Source of the DNA: Lachnospiraceae bacterium
Lineage (GTDB): Bacteria; Bacillota; Clostridia; Lachnospirales; Lachnospiraceae
Direction: 5' to 3'
DNA: 35,223 bases
Assembly (NCBI GenBank): GCA_015057955.1
Contig: SVDE01000013.1
Span: forward strand, 1-35,223
In this document: in pieces, positions 1 to 6,819 of the stretch
Numbering within the stretch: the first letter of the stretch is position 1
How the letters are laid out: the number at the start of each line of letters is the position of its first letter
The notes under the pieces: generated by a model
Told to the model about the DNA's origin: nothing
Databases searched by the model: none
Seen by the model: only the letters and a program-made list of their open reading frames with translations
Made by a program: the position numbers and the translations under genes

Positions 1-899
1 GGGGCATCTGCAATAAACTGGTCTGCCAGCCATTTCTGGGATGCAATGACAAGATCCTCTGAACCTACAAGTGACTGTGTTTCATCGCCTTCGATCAGTA
101 TCTTTGCCGCATCTTCCGGATCGCTTATGGCATATTCATATCCTTTTTTGCTTGCCCTGAGAAAGGCTTTGGCTGCCTCAGGATCATTTTTAAGGAAATC
201 ATTATTAGCTATAAGAATGGGTGTATAGTAATCAAACCTGTCATTAATGTCCCTGAAATAGAAGAAATCGGTATCCACACCGCTTACCTGCGCATTTACA
301 AGGCTCCATCCCGCAAATACCCATATGGCATGGTCCGGATTGATGGAAACATCCTGAGCTTCATCCGTAACGGTATTGGGGATGAGTTTTACATTGCTCC
401 AGTCTCCGCCGTCTTTAGTCACAACATTTTCCATCATTGCAAGTTCGATCGGTGAATCCCATGTCAGATACGTCTTCCCTTCCAGTCCTTTGGGAGTATC
501 CATTCCTTCGCCTGCAAGAGAAATGATACCCGAGGTGTTATGCTGGACAAGCGCCGCGACAGTTGTAACATCCATGGGTGTATCTGATGTAAATCCGGCT
601 GCAAGTGTATCCTGTGCGTCAATGGCAAACTGTGCCTGTCCTGCGCTGCATGCCTGCACTGCTCCGTTCTCAGGCGGCTGTACGATGGAAACACTCAGTC
701 CTTCCTCTTCGTAATAACCTTTAGCCAGTGCTACATACAGACCGGTGTGATTAGTGTTTGGCGTCCAGTCAAGGCATACCGTTATCTCTTTGAGACCGGT
801 CTTTCCTGATGCGCCGTTTCCGGATGAGGAACATGCTGCGGCGCAGGATGCGAGTGTTAATATGATCATTGCTGCTATCAGCTTTTTAATGCTTTTCAT
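1..899 (-). CDS. thiY: Thiamine-precursor (HMP) ABC transporter substrate-binding lipoprotein, ThiY/NMT1-like, 3' end outside window
   Basis: The reading frame is open from ATG at 899 to the left edge, giving about 300 residues with the C-terminus missing. The N-terminus is a lipoprotein signal: basic MKSIKKL, a hydrophobic stretch, then two possible lipobox cysteines (LASC, AAAC) and a Ser/Gly-rich linker. The mature part opens with ITVCLDWTPNTNHTGLYVA, typical of the NMT1/THI5-like family that binds hydroxymethylpyrimidine or formylaminopyrimidine. The start is preceded by GAAAGGTA. The gene lies 15 bases after the permease stop and is last of three genes downstream of a TPP riboswitch, so it should be off when thiamine pyrophosphate is plentiful. 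The transporter ATPase is not seen and is probably beyond the left edge. The family call is firm; the exact ligand is inferred. Confidence 0.9.
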   Translation of the reverse strand, partial: MKSIKKLIAAMIILTLASCAAACSSSGNGASGKTGLKEITVCLDWTPNTNHTGLYVALAKGYYEEEGLSVSIVQPPENGAVQACSAGQAQFAIDAQDTLAAGFTSDTPMDVTTVAALVQHNTSGIISLAGEGMDTPKGLEGKTYLTWDSPIELAMMENVVTKDGGDWSNVKLIPNTVTDEAQDVSINPDHAIWVFAGWSLVNAQVSGVDTDFFYFRDINDRFDYYTPILIANNDFLKNDPEAAKAFLRASKKGYEYAISDPEDAAKILIEGDETQSLVGSEDLVIASQKWLADQFIADA

Positions 900-914
900 C
901 GTTATATATACCTT

Positions 915-1694
915 TCATGCAGAATGTTTTTTTGCTTTTCCCTTCCATGGCATGACACTTTTTTCGATCAGGGTGATGACCCCCATGAGCAGCAGGCTGA
1001 TCAGGGAAATGAAAATGATCACTGCAAACATCTTGTCAAAAGCATATGCCTTCTTTACCCTTGTCATGTAAACGCCAAGACCTTCAAATCCGCCAAGCCA
1101 TTCAGCAACTACAGCTCCGACGACAGCGTAAGCTCCTGCTATGCGAAGTCCGGAAAAGAATGCCGGGAGCGCAGTCGGGAACTTGACATACCTGAAGATC
1201 TGCATGCGGGAAGCACCCATGGAACGCATGAGATTTATGGCATCCGGGTCCACACTGTCATATCCGTTCAGCAGTCCGACAGCTATGGGGAAAAATGTAG
1301 TGATCACAACGAGCGTGATCTTAGGTGCCATTCCAAATCCCATCCAAAGTACCAGAAGAGGTGCTATCGCTATCGTTGGTATGGTCTGAGTGACTACAAG
1401 GATCGGATAAAGTGCCTTCCTAAGGAACATAAACCGGTCCATCAGTGTTGCAATGATAAATGCAAGGAAAATACCTATCAGCAGGCCGTAAGCCGCTTCC
1501 TGAAGCGTTACAGCAGCCTGGGCCAGCATCACTGTTATGTTAGCGGCAAATGCTTTCGCGACCGTTATTGGTGAAGGAAGCATGTAAGCCGGCACGACTT
1601 CCCTGTCACTTATCACATACCATATGACTACAACTGCAAGCAGTGCTATGATCGGGGCAATCTTATTTGTGATGTTTTGTGACTTTTTTGTCAA
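915..1694 (-). CDS. thiX: ABC transporter permease for thiamine precursor, ThiX/SsuC family
   Basis: A 259-residue integral membrane protein with about six hydrophobic segments. It carries the binding-protein-dependent permease EAA-type loop near residues 150-185 (the MRSMGASRMQIFRYVKFP region), which contacts the ATPase. The opening (residues 1-50) and the AYMLPSPITVAKAF segment match the SsuC/TauC/ThiX permease branch. The likely start is TTG at 1694, overlapping the end of the preceding gene by 32 bases, with GAGGT about nine bases upstream; this overlap suggests translational coupling. Its place between a thiamine-binding protein and a THI5-like binding protein, under a TPP riboswitch, points to import of a thiamine pyrimidine precursor. 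By sequence alone it could be a taurine or nitrate permease; the riboswitch decides. Confidence 0.88.
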   Translation of the reverse strand: MTKKSQNITNKIAPIIALLAVVVIWYVISDREVVPAYMLPSPITVAKAFAANITVMLAQAAVTLQEAAYGLLIGIFLAFIIATLMDRFMFLRKALYPILVVTQTIPTIAIAPLLVLWMGFGMAPKITLVVITTFFPIAVGLLNGYDSVDPDAINLMRSMGASRMQIFRYVKFPTALPAFFSGLRIAGAYAVVGAVVAEWLGGFEGLGVYMTRVKKAYAFDKMFAVIIFISLISLLLMGVITLIEKSVMPWKGKAKKHSA

Positions 1695-1962
1695 TGGTAA
1701 GTACCTCGCCCTCAGGCTTATAAACGATCCTTACATATGCGCTTACACTTTCGCAGCCGGCCTTTATGGCAATCTTCTGGCAGTTTGAAACGATCTCCAT
1801 GAGCTCGTCATAGCTGTCACCTTCAATTGCCGTTTCAAACGGACCAACATAATAATTCAGCCCTGTTGACTTAATGTAGTCGATCACTTCATCAACGATC
1901 CTGATAAGCTCATCCTCACTGCTTACATCCGGAAGCACCTGAATGGCTACGCTAGCTTTCAT
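1663..1962 (-). CDS. Thiamine-binding protein, MTH1187/YkoF-like (PF01910 type)
   Basis: A 99-residue soluble protein with the small ferredoxin-like fold pattern of the MTH1187/YkoF thiamine-binding family. The hallmark YYVGPFETAIEGDYDELM-like stretch lies near residues 38-55. The start is ATG at 1962 because AAGGAGGA sits just upstream at 1968-1975; an upstream in-frame codon at 1998 would lie inside the riboswitch terminator hairpin and is rejected. It is the first gene after the TPP riboswitch and overlaps the permease by 32 bases. Family members bind thiamine or hydroxymethylpyrimidine in the cytoplasm. I infer that it helps capture or deliver the imported pyrimidine, because it is co-transcribed with the transporter. 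Confidence 0.88.
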   Translation of the reverse strand: MKASVAIQVLPDVSSEDELIRIVDEVIDYIKSTGLNYYVGPFETAIEGDSYDELMEIVSNCQKIAIKAGCESVSAYVRIVYKPEGEVLTIDKKVTKHHK

Positions 1963-1978
1963 TTTTATCCTCCTTAAA

Positions 1979-2007
1979 CAAAAAACACCGCCCGGCAAGG
2001 GCGGTGT
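1979..2007 (-). terminator. Intrinsic terminator, expression platform of the TPP riboswitch
   Basis: A nine-base perfect stem (1985-1993 with 1999-2007, arms ACACCGCCC and GGGCGGTGT) with a five-base loop, followed on the minus strand by a run of six T. It lies between the TPP aptamer and the first ribosome binding site, so ligand-bound aptamer would end transcription before the coding region. Confidence 0.9.
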
Positions 2008-2037
2008 AAACTGATCCTTAAACGATCTTTTTTAAGT

Positions 2038-2106
2038 CTTCCTACGCTTGCATTATCAAACAGGTTAAAAGGGTATGATCTCAGCCTTAAAATCAAGGCA
2101 CCCCTG
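2038..2106 (-). ncRNA. TPP riboswitch (THI element) aptamer
   Basis: On the minus strand the aptamer begins GGGGTGCC, followed by the conserved GGCTGAGATCATACCC and ACCTGTTTGATAATGCAAGCGTAGGAA elements split by short loops. CTGAGA and the ATAATGC-GCGTAGGAA part are the diagnostic pyrimidine- and pyrophosphate-binding helices. It begins within about five bases of the predicted transcription start and is followed by an intrinsic terminator at 1979-2007. It controls the thiamine-binding protein and transporter genes. Confidence 0.96.
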
Positions 2107-2116
2107 ACTTATGAAT

Positions 2117-2145
2117 ATTATAAGATTCTTTCAAATGGATGTCAA
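2117..2145 (-). promoter_or_regulatory. Consensus sigma-A promoter of the thiamine transport operon
   Basis: Minus strand: TTGACA at 2145-2140, a 17-base spacer, TATAAT at 2122-2117. Both hexamers match consensus exactly. The predicted start near 2110 puts the riboswitch at the very 5' end of the RNA. Confidence 0.88.
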
Positions 2146-2191
2146 CATGCGATTGCCACTGTCAATTAAAACAGATCAGGATCATTATCAT

Positions 2192-2220
2192 AAAAAAGGA
2201 GCTCCATGAAGGAGCTCCTT
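2192..2220 (-). terminator. Intrinsic terminator after the zinc-ribbon membrane protein
   Basis: A perfect ten-base stem, AAGGAGCTCC (2196-2205) with GGAGCTCCTT (2211-2220), loop ATGAA, followed by six T on the minus strand. It lies 30 bases past the stop codon at 2250. Confidence 0.9.
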
Positions 2221-2249
2221 AAACGGACAGTTCATCCGGTCCGGAAAAA

Positions 2250-2804
2250 TTACCATCTTGAAATATTAACAGCACCGAAGATGATCCCTAAAAGAATTCC
2301 CACGCCGCCGGCGATGATACCGATAAGAGAGAAAGTCTTTCCAAGTCTGACTTTCTTATTGTCGGGATCAGTCTGAGCAGCCTTTGAGCAAAGGATCATT
2401 CCCGCGATGCCGCAGCCAACTGCAAACAGGCCAAATACAATTGCATATACCATCATTCCTACTCCTGCATAAGGAATAAGAGCGCAGAATGCAAATATAA
2501 CTGTAAAGCAAGCCAGAACAAGTGCTGAAATGCCAAGGATGAATCCGGCGATTATCTTGCCGGGAGAAGCCATCTTCTGTACAGGCTGGTTATATGTTGC
2601 CTGAGGAGCCGTATACACAGGTGTAGGTGCAGGAGCCGGTGCTGTATACGCAGGAGCCGGAGCGGGTGCAGGTGCGGGTTCGGGAGCTGCTTCCTTAACG
2701 ATCTCGGGTTCCGGGGCTGCTTCCGGAGCCATTCTGTTTCCGCAGCTTGTGCAGAATAATGCGTTGTCATCTAGCGGCTGTCCGCACTGAGTACAATATT
2801 TCAT
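2250..2804 (-). CDS. Zinc-ribbon, Pro/Ala-linker membrane protein (DUF4190-like)
   Basis: A 184-residue protein in three parts. Residues 1-24 are a zinc ribbon with two CxxC pairs (C4, C7, C18, C21). Residues about 25-75 are a low-complexity Pro/Ala/Glu linker rich in PAPAPAP and YTAP. Residues about 80-184 hold three hydrophobic segments resembling DUF4190: one near 80-110, a second around 113-140 and the last at 158-180. AGGAGGT lies just before the ATG. It has its own promoter (2865-2893) and terminator, so it is a single-gene unit. Such zinc-ribbon membrane proteins are widespread in Firmicutes with no settled function. The cytoplasmic ribbon may recruit partners; this is inference. Confidence 0.75.
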   Translation of the reverse strand: MKYCTQCGQPLDDNALFCTSCGNRMAPEAAPEPEIVKEAAPEPAPAPAPAPAYTAPAPAPTPVYTAPQATYNQPVQKMASPGKIIAGFILGISALVLACFTVIFAFCALIPYAGVGMMVYAIVFGLFAVGCGIAGMILCSKAAQTDPDNKKVRLGKTFSLIGIIAGGVGILLGIIFGAVNISRW

Positions 2805-2864
2805 TTTTTATACCTCCTGGGTCCATTATTTCCGATCCTCGGACCGGTAATTTCTTTGTATGTA

Positions 2865-2893
2865 ATAATAGCAAATGAAGAAGCATAAATCAA
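2865..2893 (-). promoter_or_regulatory. Promoter of the zinc-ribbon membrane protein
   Basis: Minus strand: TTGATT (2893-2888), 17-base spacer, TATTAT (2870-2865). It sits in the 101-base gap after the trigger-factor-like gene and is followed by a short leader with the AGGAGGT site. Confidence 0.65.
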
Positions 2894-2905
2894 CAACGCC
2901 CAATC

Positions 2906-3877
2906 TTAAATACCTGTTTTTTTCAGGAAATCCATTGCCATGACCAGACGCTTCTGATATATGATGTCCTCTTCAGGTATTGCACTCTTAATGTCCTCAA
3001 GAGGAGCGCTGACAGATCCCGCGATCAAAATATATTCTGCCTCGATCTCCTGTGCTGAAGGGTTAAGATGGTTTTCCTCGGATATGCGTTCAAGTATCAG
3101 CCTGATCTTAATGTTTCTGGCAGCTTCCGGCCTGTATTCTTCCCTGAGTTCAGCCTCGCTCTTTCCGGTTGTTTTAAGGAATTCCTCCCAATCCCCGTTC
3201 ATTGATGCCACCTTATCTTTATCGGCTGCTATGAGGCTATCCACCTCCATGTCGACCAACCCGTCCGGTGCTTCAAGATCCACCATGCTGCAAAGATCAT
3301 CCAGGAGCCGGTCTTCTGCCTTCACTACAGCATCTGACATACGACTGCGCTGCAGTGCATCATTTATGCTTGCTCTCATGTCATCAATTGTTTCTACACC
3401 CTCCAAACCAAAGAGTCTTGCGAATTCATCGTCATCTTCAGGTACGATCTGTCCCTGGGATGCCATGCTCTTCTTAAGTTCGGTAATTTCAGCTTCAATA
3501 TCCTCCTTTGATACAGTAACGGGTTCTACTTCATACTTAAGCGAGCTCAGGTCTCCAAGTTTGAATTCCGGAGCAACTGCAAATTTAAAAACTACTGTAA
3601 CTCCTTCAGAGGTGATCGACGGCACATCTACAACCGCCTCTGAAACCGGTATCAGATCCAGTTCCCTTATCCCGTTCTGAAAAATGTCACTGATGCAAAG
3701 GTTCAGTGCTGCGTTTAGGATATCTTTTCTTTCGATCTCTGAAGGGTTAGCACCTACCTGCCTGCTTCTTTGCTCAAGGCGTTCTTTTGCGCTCTGTACT
3801 GTCTCCTTCCACTTATCCCCGCCAAGTTCCGCGGTCATTTCTCCTGTTGAATTGCCGACTATTTTCCATGAAGTCAT
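2906..3877 (-). CDS. Trigger-factor-like chaperone without PPIase domain
   Basis: A 323-residue acidic, soluble protein. Residues about 1-130 resemble the trigger factor ribosome-binding domain: an amphipathic helix containing WKETVQSAKERLEQRSRQ, then DILNAALNLCISDIF and a VVFKFAVAPEFKLGDLSSLKYEVEPVTVS-like stretch. Residues about 135-320 resemble the helical C-terminal chaperone domain (VSKEDIEAEITELKKSMA to the MAMDFLKKTG end). Normal trigger factor is about 430 residues with an FKBP-type PPIase domain between these parts; here the middle domain is absent. The usual GFRxGKxP ribosome-docking loop is also not recognisable (QVGANPSEIER stands in its place). This is probably a trigger factor paralogue acting as a holdase, not the main ribosomal chaperone. 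GGAGAT precedes the ATG. Confidence 0.75.
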   Translation of the reverse strand: MTSWKIVGNSTGEMTAELGGDKWKETVQSAKERLEQRSRQVGANPSEIERKDILNAALNLCISDIFQNGIRELDLIPVSEAVVDVPSITSEGVTVVFKFAVAPEFKLGDLSSLKYEVEPVTVSKEDIEAEITELKKSMASQGQIVPEDDDEFARLFGLEGVETIDDMRASINDALQRSRMSDAVVKAEDRLLDDLCSMVDLEAPDGLVDMEVDSLIAADKDKVASMNGDWEEFLKTTGKSEAELREEYRPEAARNIKIRLILERISEENHLNPSAQEIEAEYILIAGSVSAPLEDIKSAIPEEDIIYQKRLVMAMDFLKKTGI

Positions 3878-3906
3878 ATTTAATCTCCGTTTCTGATAAT
3901 ATAATA

Positions 3907-3935
3907 ACTATATTAGATTTTGCCTTTTTTTTCAA
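3907..3935 (-). promoter_or_regulatory. Promoter of the trigger-factor-like gene
   Basis: Minus strand: TTGAAA (3935-3930), 17-base spacer, TATAGT (3912-3907), leaving a leader of about 25 bases that contains GGAGAT before the ATG at 3877. Confidence 0.6.
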
Positions 3936-3968
3936 TGTTCCATGCCACTGCTCTTTACTGTTGTGAAA

Positions 3969-4002
3969 ATTGTATTGCCAACATTGCATACAATGATATA
4001 AT
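3969..4002 (+). promoter_or_regulatory. Promoter with overlapping inverted repeat, lipoprotein/rSAM operon
   Basis: TTGCCA (3975-3980), 16-base spacer, TATAAT (3997-4002). A 7-base inverted repeat, ATTGTAT (3969-3975) and ATACAAT (3988-3994), spaced by 12 bases, covers the -35 box and the spacer and would suit a dimeric repressor. The -10 box ends only six bases before the ATG at 4009, so a transcript from this promoter would be nearly leaderless. Confidence 0.6.
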
Positions 4003-4008
4003 AAAGTC

Positions 4009-4422
4009 ATGAAAAAGATGGGCAGGAAATTAATAACCGGATCAGCAGTGGCTGTAACAGCCATTTCTTCTGCAGCGCTGCTTTCAGGTTGTTTTCCTTT
4101 TGGCCCTTCACCTACAGTCTACGGACCGCCTCCGGATCCTACCACAGAGATCAATGAAACCGTTTACGGACCGCCGGAAGATTTTACTCCGGAAACCGAG
4201 ATCAACGAAGATGTATATGGCCCTCCGGAAATGTTTGAGACAACCTCTTTTGATCCCGGAACTGATATTAATGTGGGTGTATACGGACCGGCACCGGATC
4301 CCGCAACAGAGATCAACGAACCTGTATACGGTCCACCCGAAGATTTCACCCCTGAAGAAGAGATCAATGAGGATGTATATGGTCCTCCTGCTGACATAAT
4401 TGAAGACGAAAACCGAAATTAA
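4009..4422 (+). CDS. Lipoprotein of VYGPP repeats, probable radical SAM substrate
   Basis: A 137-residue protein. Residues 1-28 form a lipoprotein signal ending in the lipobox LLSGC (C28). The mature part of about 110 residues is almost only repeats: six copies of VYGP followed by P or A, each with an acidic linker such as PDPTTEINE or EDFTPETEINE. The last 8-10 residues are acidic and Asn-rich. The next gene, overlapping by 23 bases, is a radical SAM/SPASM enzyme, the classic layout of a ribosomal peptide precursor with its modifying enzyme. I recall a related rSAM/lipoprotein pairing in Bacteroidetes, with YG.P-like motifs in the lipoprotein. No ribosome binding site is visible before the ATG; MKKM offers a second Met at 4018. 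The product would sit on the outer face of the membrane. The coding call is firm; the substrate role is inference from context. Confidence 0.85.
   Translation: MKKMGRKLITGSAVAVTAISSAALLSGCFPFGPSPTVYGPPPDPTTEINETVYGPPEDFTPETEINEDVYGPPEMFETTSFDPGTDINVGVYGPAPDPATEINEPVYGPPEDFTPEEEINEDVYGPPADIIEDENRN
4114..4395 (+). repeat. Imperfect tandem repeats encoding VYGPP units
   Basis: Six spaced copies of a GT(A/C/T)TA(C/T)GG(A/C/T)CC unit. Two long units (around 4174-4222 and 4333-4388) are nearly the same at the protein level (EDFTP..EINEDVYGPP) but differ at many third codon positions. The protein repeat is therefore held by selection rather than being a fresh DNA duplication. Confidence 0.8.
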
Positions 4423-5503
4423 TCTGACAAATTATAAATACAATCAGTTAAAGCTGCTCTCTGAATATAGAAAGCAGCTTTATCAAAATCCAAAGCTTAA
4501 GTTCTTCTTTCTTGAGCTTACATTAAGATGTAACGAAAGATGCCTTCACTGCGGATCGGACTGCACTGCCCAGGGCGGCGAGGAACTGACTCTGGAGCAA
4601 TATAAGACTATCCTTGATGACATGGCAAGGGACTTTGATGTAAATACATTTCAGCTTTGCATAACAGGCGGTGAACCGCTTCTCAGAAAAGACTTTTTTG
4701 AGATAATGGGTTATGCAAAGAGCCTTGGTTATCACTGGGGAATGACCAGCAACGGAACCCTGATCACAAAGGAGGTCGCAAAAAAGCTTTACGAATGCGG
4801 AATGGGGACAATTTCCATCAGCATAGACGGCCTGAGGGATACTCATGACGCTTTCAGACGCACTCCCGGCGGATACGACAGAGCGATGCGGGGCATACAG
4901 AATCTGATCGATGAAGGTGGTTTCCACGCCATTCAGGTAACCACTGTCATAAATCATTCCAACATGGATGAACTGGAACCTCTTTATGAGATAATGTGTG
5001 ATCTGGACATCGATTCGTGGCGAGTGATCGGTATTGAACCCATGGGCAGGGCTCTGGATCATCCGGAACTTCTCCTTACAGAAGAGGATCAGAAGAGACT
5101 GTTTGAATTCATAAGAGATAAACGCATGGAAGACATGCCCGTTACTTACGGATGCAGTCATTTTCTTGGATATAAATATGAACGCGAGGTCAGGGATCAT
5201 TATTTCACCTGCAACGCAGGCATATACACCGCAAGCATAATGTCAAACGGCGACATAGGTTCATGCCTTGACATTGAGCGCCGTCCGGAACTCATATACG
5301 GAAACATCCTTAAAGATAACTTTAAGGATGTCTGGTTTAACCGCTTTGAGCATTTCAGGCATCCTCTCTCAGATGACTGTGCAGAATGCTCAGATTGTAA
5401 AGTTAAGGATTTCTGCAACGGCGGAGCTCACCACAGTTTCGACTATGACAGCGGTGTTCAGCGCGTATGTTTCAGGAACACCAGTGTTTTTGATCTGAAC
5501 TGA
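4400..5503 (+). CDS. Radical SAM/SPASM maturase paired with the VYGPP lipoprotein
   Basis: A 367-residue protein. The SAM-binding [4Fe-4S] motif CxxxCxxC is C44-C48-C51 (CNERCLHC), and the GGEP motif is at 90-93. A SPASM domain fills the C-terminus: C271, C289, then C327-C330-C333-C339 and C357, the usual spacing for two auxiliary clusters. MSNGDIGSC and YGNILKDNFKDVW are typical SPASM stretches. SPASM enzymes modify peptides, often making thioether, C-C or epimer changes. The most upstream start is TTG at 4400, inside the lipoprotein gene, without a clear ribosome binding site; translation is probably coupled to the stop at 4420-4422. It resembles the rSAM/lipoprotein enzyme family, though I could not test subfamily membership. 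The stop abuts that of the convergent gene at 5504 with no gap. Confidence 0.92.
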   Translation: MKTKTEINLTNYKYNQLKLLSEYRKQLYQNPKLKFFFLELTLRCNERCLHCGSDCTAQGGEELTLEQYKTILDDMARDFDVNTFQLCITGGEPLLRKDFFEIMGYAKSLGYHWGMTSNGTLITKEVAKKLYECGMGTISISIDGLRDTHDAFRRTPGGYDRAMRGIQNLIDEGGFHAIQVTTVINHSNMDELEPLYEIMCDLDIDSWRVIGIEPMGRALDHPELLLTEEDQKRLFEFIRDKRMEDMPVTYGCSHFLGYKYEREVRDHYFTCNAGIYTASIMSNGDIGSCLDIERRPELIYGNILKDNFKDVWFNRFEHFRHPLSDDCAECSDCKVKDFCNGGAHHSFDYDSGVQRVCFRNTSVFDLN

Positions 5504-6811
5504 TCATAAACCGCAGATATCAAGTATCCTGCTCATCTCATTTGTCTCAATGGCGGTTATGCCGTGGCATGTCTGTTTTCCTTCTTTTACTTCCATTATC
5601 ATAAGGGCATCATCAAGATTTTTGCATATGCCGAAATATCTTCCGCGATGTTCTTCCTCATCCCATATTATGTATGCTCTTATCGCTGACCCGACACAGT
5701 TTCCTTTTGCCGGATACTCTATCTCAATGGCAACTTTCCCTGGAGCCGCATTGATGGCTGTGACTGCGAATTCTTCTCTTACATAAGGATAACTGCGGAT
5801 ATTGCTGTATGCATTTTCATACAGTTCATCAATATATGCTTCTTTTCTGTCAAGAACCTGATCTATGAATGCCTGTCCTCTCTTTTCCATGAGAGACGGA
5901 ACTGTCTCCATTGTGAATTTAAGCTGTTCAGGCGGATGAGGTATCCGGGCTTTCTGCTCTCTTATCTTTTTATTTGTCTCCCTGACACTTTCCAAAAGTT
6001 TTGTCTTAAGGTTTACGGTAACTTTTTCAGAAATGATGCACATGCCGTCTACATCTTTGCCCATGGTAAGAGCCAGATCGTTTGCACCGTCAAATTCCAG
6101 CATTGCCACCTTGCATCCTTCATGTCTTTTTGCCGCAAACGGCGCGCTTGTATAGACAGGCATGTATTTTTCACTGGTATTATTATTGACCATGATCAGC
6201 GGCGCATTTTTGCCGCTGTCATTTACACCAACAGGAACTGCAAGTACCGCTCCTCTGAGTGCATTGAGAAGATCGTTAAGAAAAGCCTGTTTGGCCTGAG
6301 GATCTTTTTCCGCCGCAAAGCGGTCCATGATCTCATCTATTCTTGTATTGTCAGGTCCCGGAGCGGGAGATGTAAGATCCAGGGGAACAGTCTTTCCTGT
6401 TCTCTGCGACTCCGTTTCAGCGTACTGCATCTTATTGACAAAATGCATGCTGAGAACAATGTTTGCATCCTGCGGATTAATGATGATACCATCGAGATGC
6501 GCACGTACTGCTTCTTTGGCAGCAATGGCATTTGCCTCAACATAAGGAATGACAGCAACTTTAGTTCCCGTCTTTAATTTACCGTTCAGATGCCATTTGC
6601 TTGAATAGACAGGCATGAAGCATTTGCCGTCTTTCATTTTTAAGATCATGGCAGCTACCCTGCCCTGGTCATCTGTCCTGCACGGCATGTGGATATTGCT
6701 CACCCTGAGTTCTTCGGCTAATTCAGTCAGTTTTTCTATTGAATTGTTCTTCTTATATTCAGCGAGCAGCTTTTCGAGCCTGTCGTTGGAATTTGCTTTG
6801 TAATCGGACAT
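5504..6811 (-). CDS. SseB-domain protein (two SseB N-terminal-like domains)
   Basis: A 435-residue soluble protein with no signal peptide. Residues about 15-130 and 165-275 look like two copies of the SseB N-terminal domain. Each has a MPVYSS/MPVYTS core with nearby 'KVAVIPYVEANAIA' or 'KVAMLEFDGANDLA', a pattern typical of that fold. The C-terminal third (about 310-435) resembles an SseB C-terminal or stress-linked domain. SseB proteins are common in Firmicutes and have no agreed function outside enterobacterial secretion. The start is ATG at 6811, with AGGAGA inside the end of the mechanosensitive channel gene eight bases away. It is the last gene of a three-gene unit. Its stop touches that of the convergent rSAM gene with zero spacing, and I saw no terminator between them. 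Confidence 0.72.
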   Translation of the reverse strand: MSDYKANSNDRLEKLLAEYKKNNSIEKLTELAEELRVSNIHMPCRTDDQGRVAAMILKMKDGKCFMPVYSSKWHLNGKLKTGTKVAVIPYVEANAIAAKEAVRAHLDGIIINPQDANIVLSMHFVNKMQYAETESQRTGKTVPLDLTSPAPGPDNTRIDEIMDRFAAEKDPQAKQAFLNDLLNALRGAVLAVPVGVNDSGKNAPLIMVNNNTSEKYMPVYTSAPFAAKRHEGCKVAMLEFDGANDLALTMGKDVDGMCIISEKVTVNLKTKLLESVRETNKKIREQKARIPHPPEQLKFTMETVPSLMEKRGQAFIDQVLDRKEAYIDELYENAYSNIRSYPYVREEFAVTAINAAPGKVAIEIEYPAKGNCVGSAIRAYIIWDEEEHRGRYFGICKNLDDALMIMEVKEGKQTCHGITAIETNEMSRILDICGL

Positions 6812-6819
6812 GTCTTCTC

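Noticed and set aside
924-1574. Plus-strand reading frame of 216 codons
   Set aside because: Antisense to the permease; composition is that of a shadow frame.
1963-1998. Longer start for the thiamine-binding protein
   Set aside because: It would begin in the riboswitch terminator; AAGGAGGA fits ATG at 1962.
4114-4395. Repeats that might be an array of direct repeats
   Set aside because: They code for the VYGPP protein repeats in frame and vary at third codon positions; spacers are coding.
4523-5200. Long opposite-strand reading frame of 225 codons
   Set aside because: Antisense shadow of the radical SAM gene; no known protein features and no ribosome binding site.
5936-6577. Plus-strand reading frame of 213 codons
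   Set aside because: Antisense to the well-supported SseB-domain gene; Cys/His/Ile-rich with no domain.
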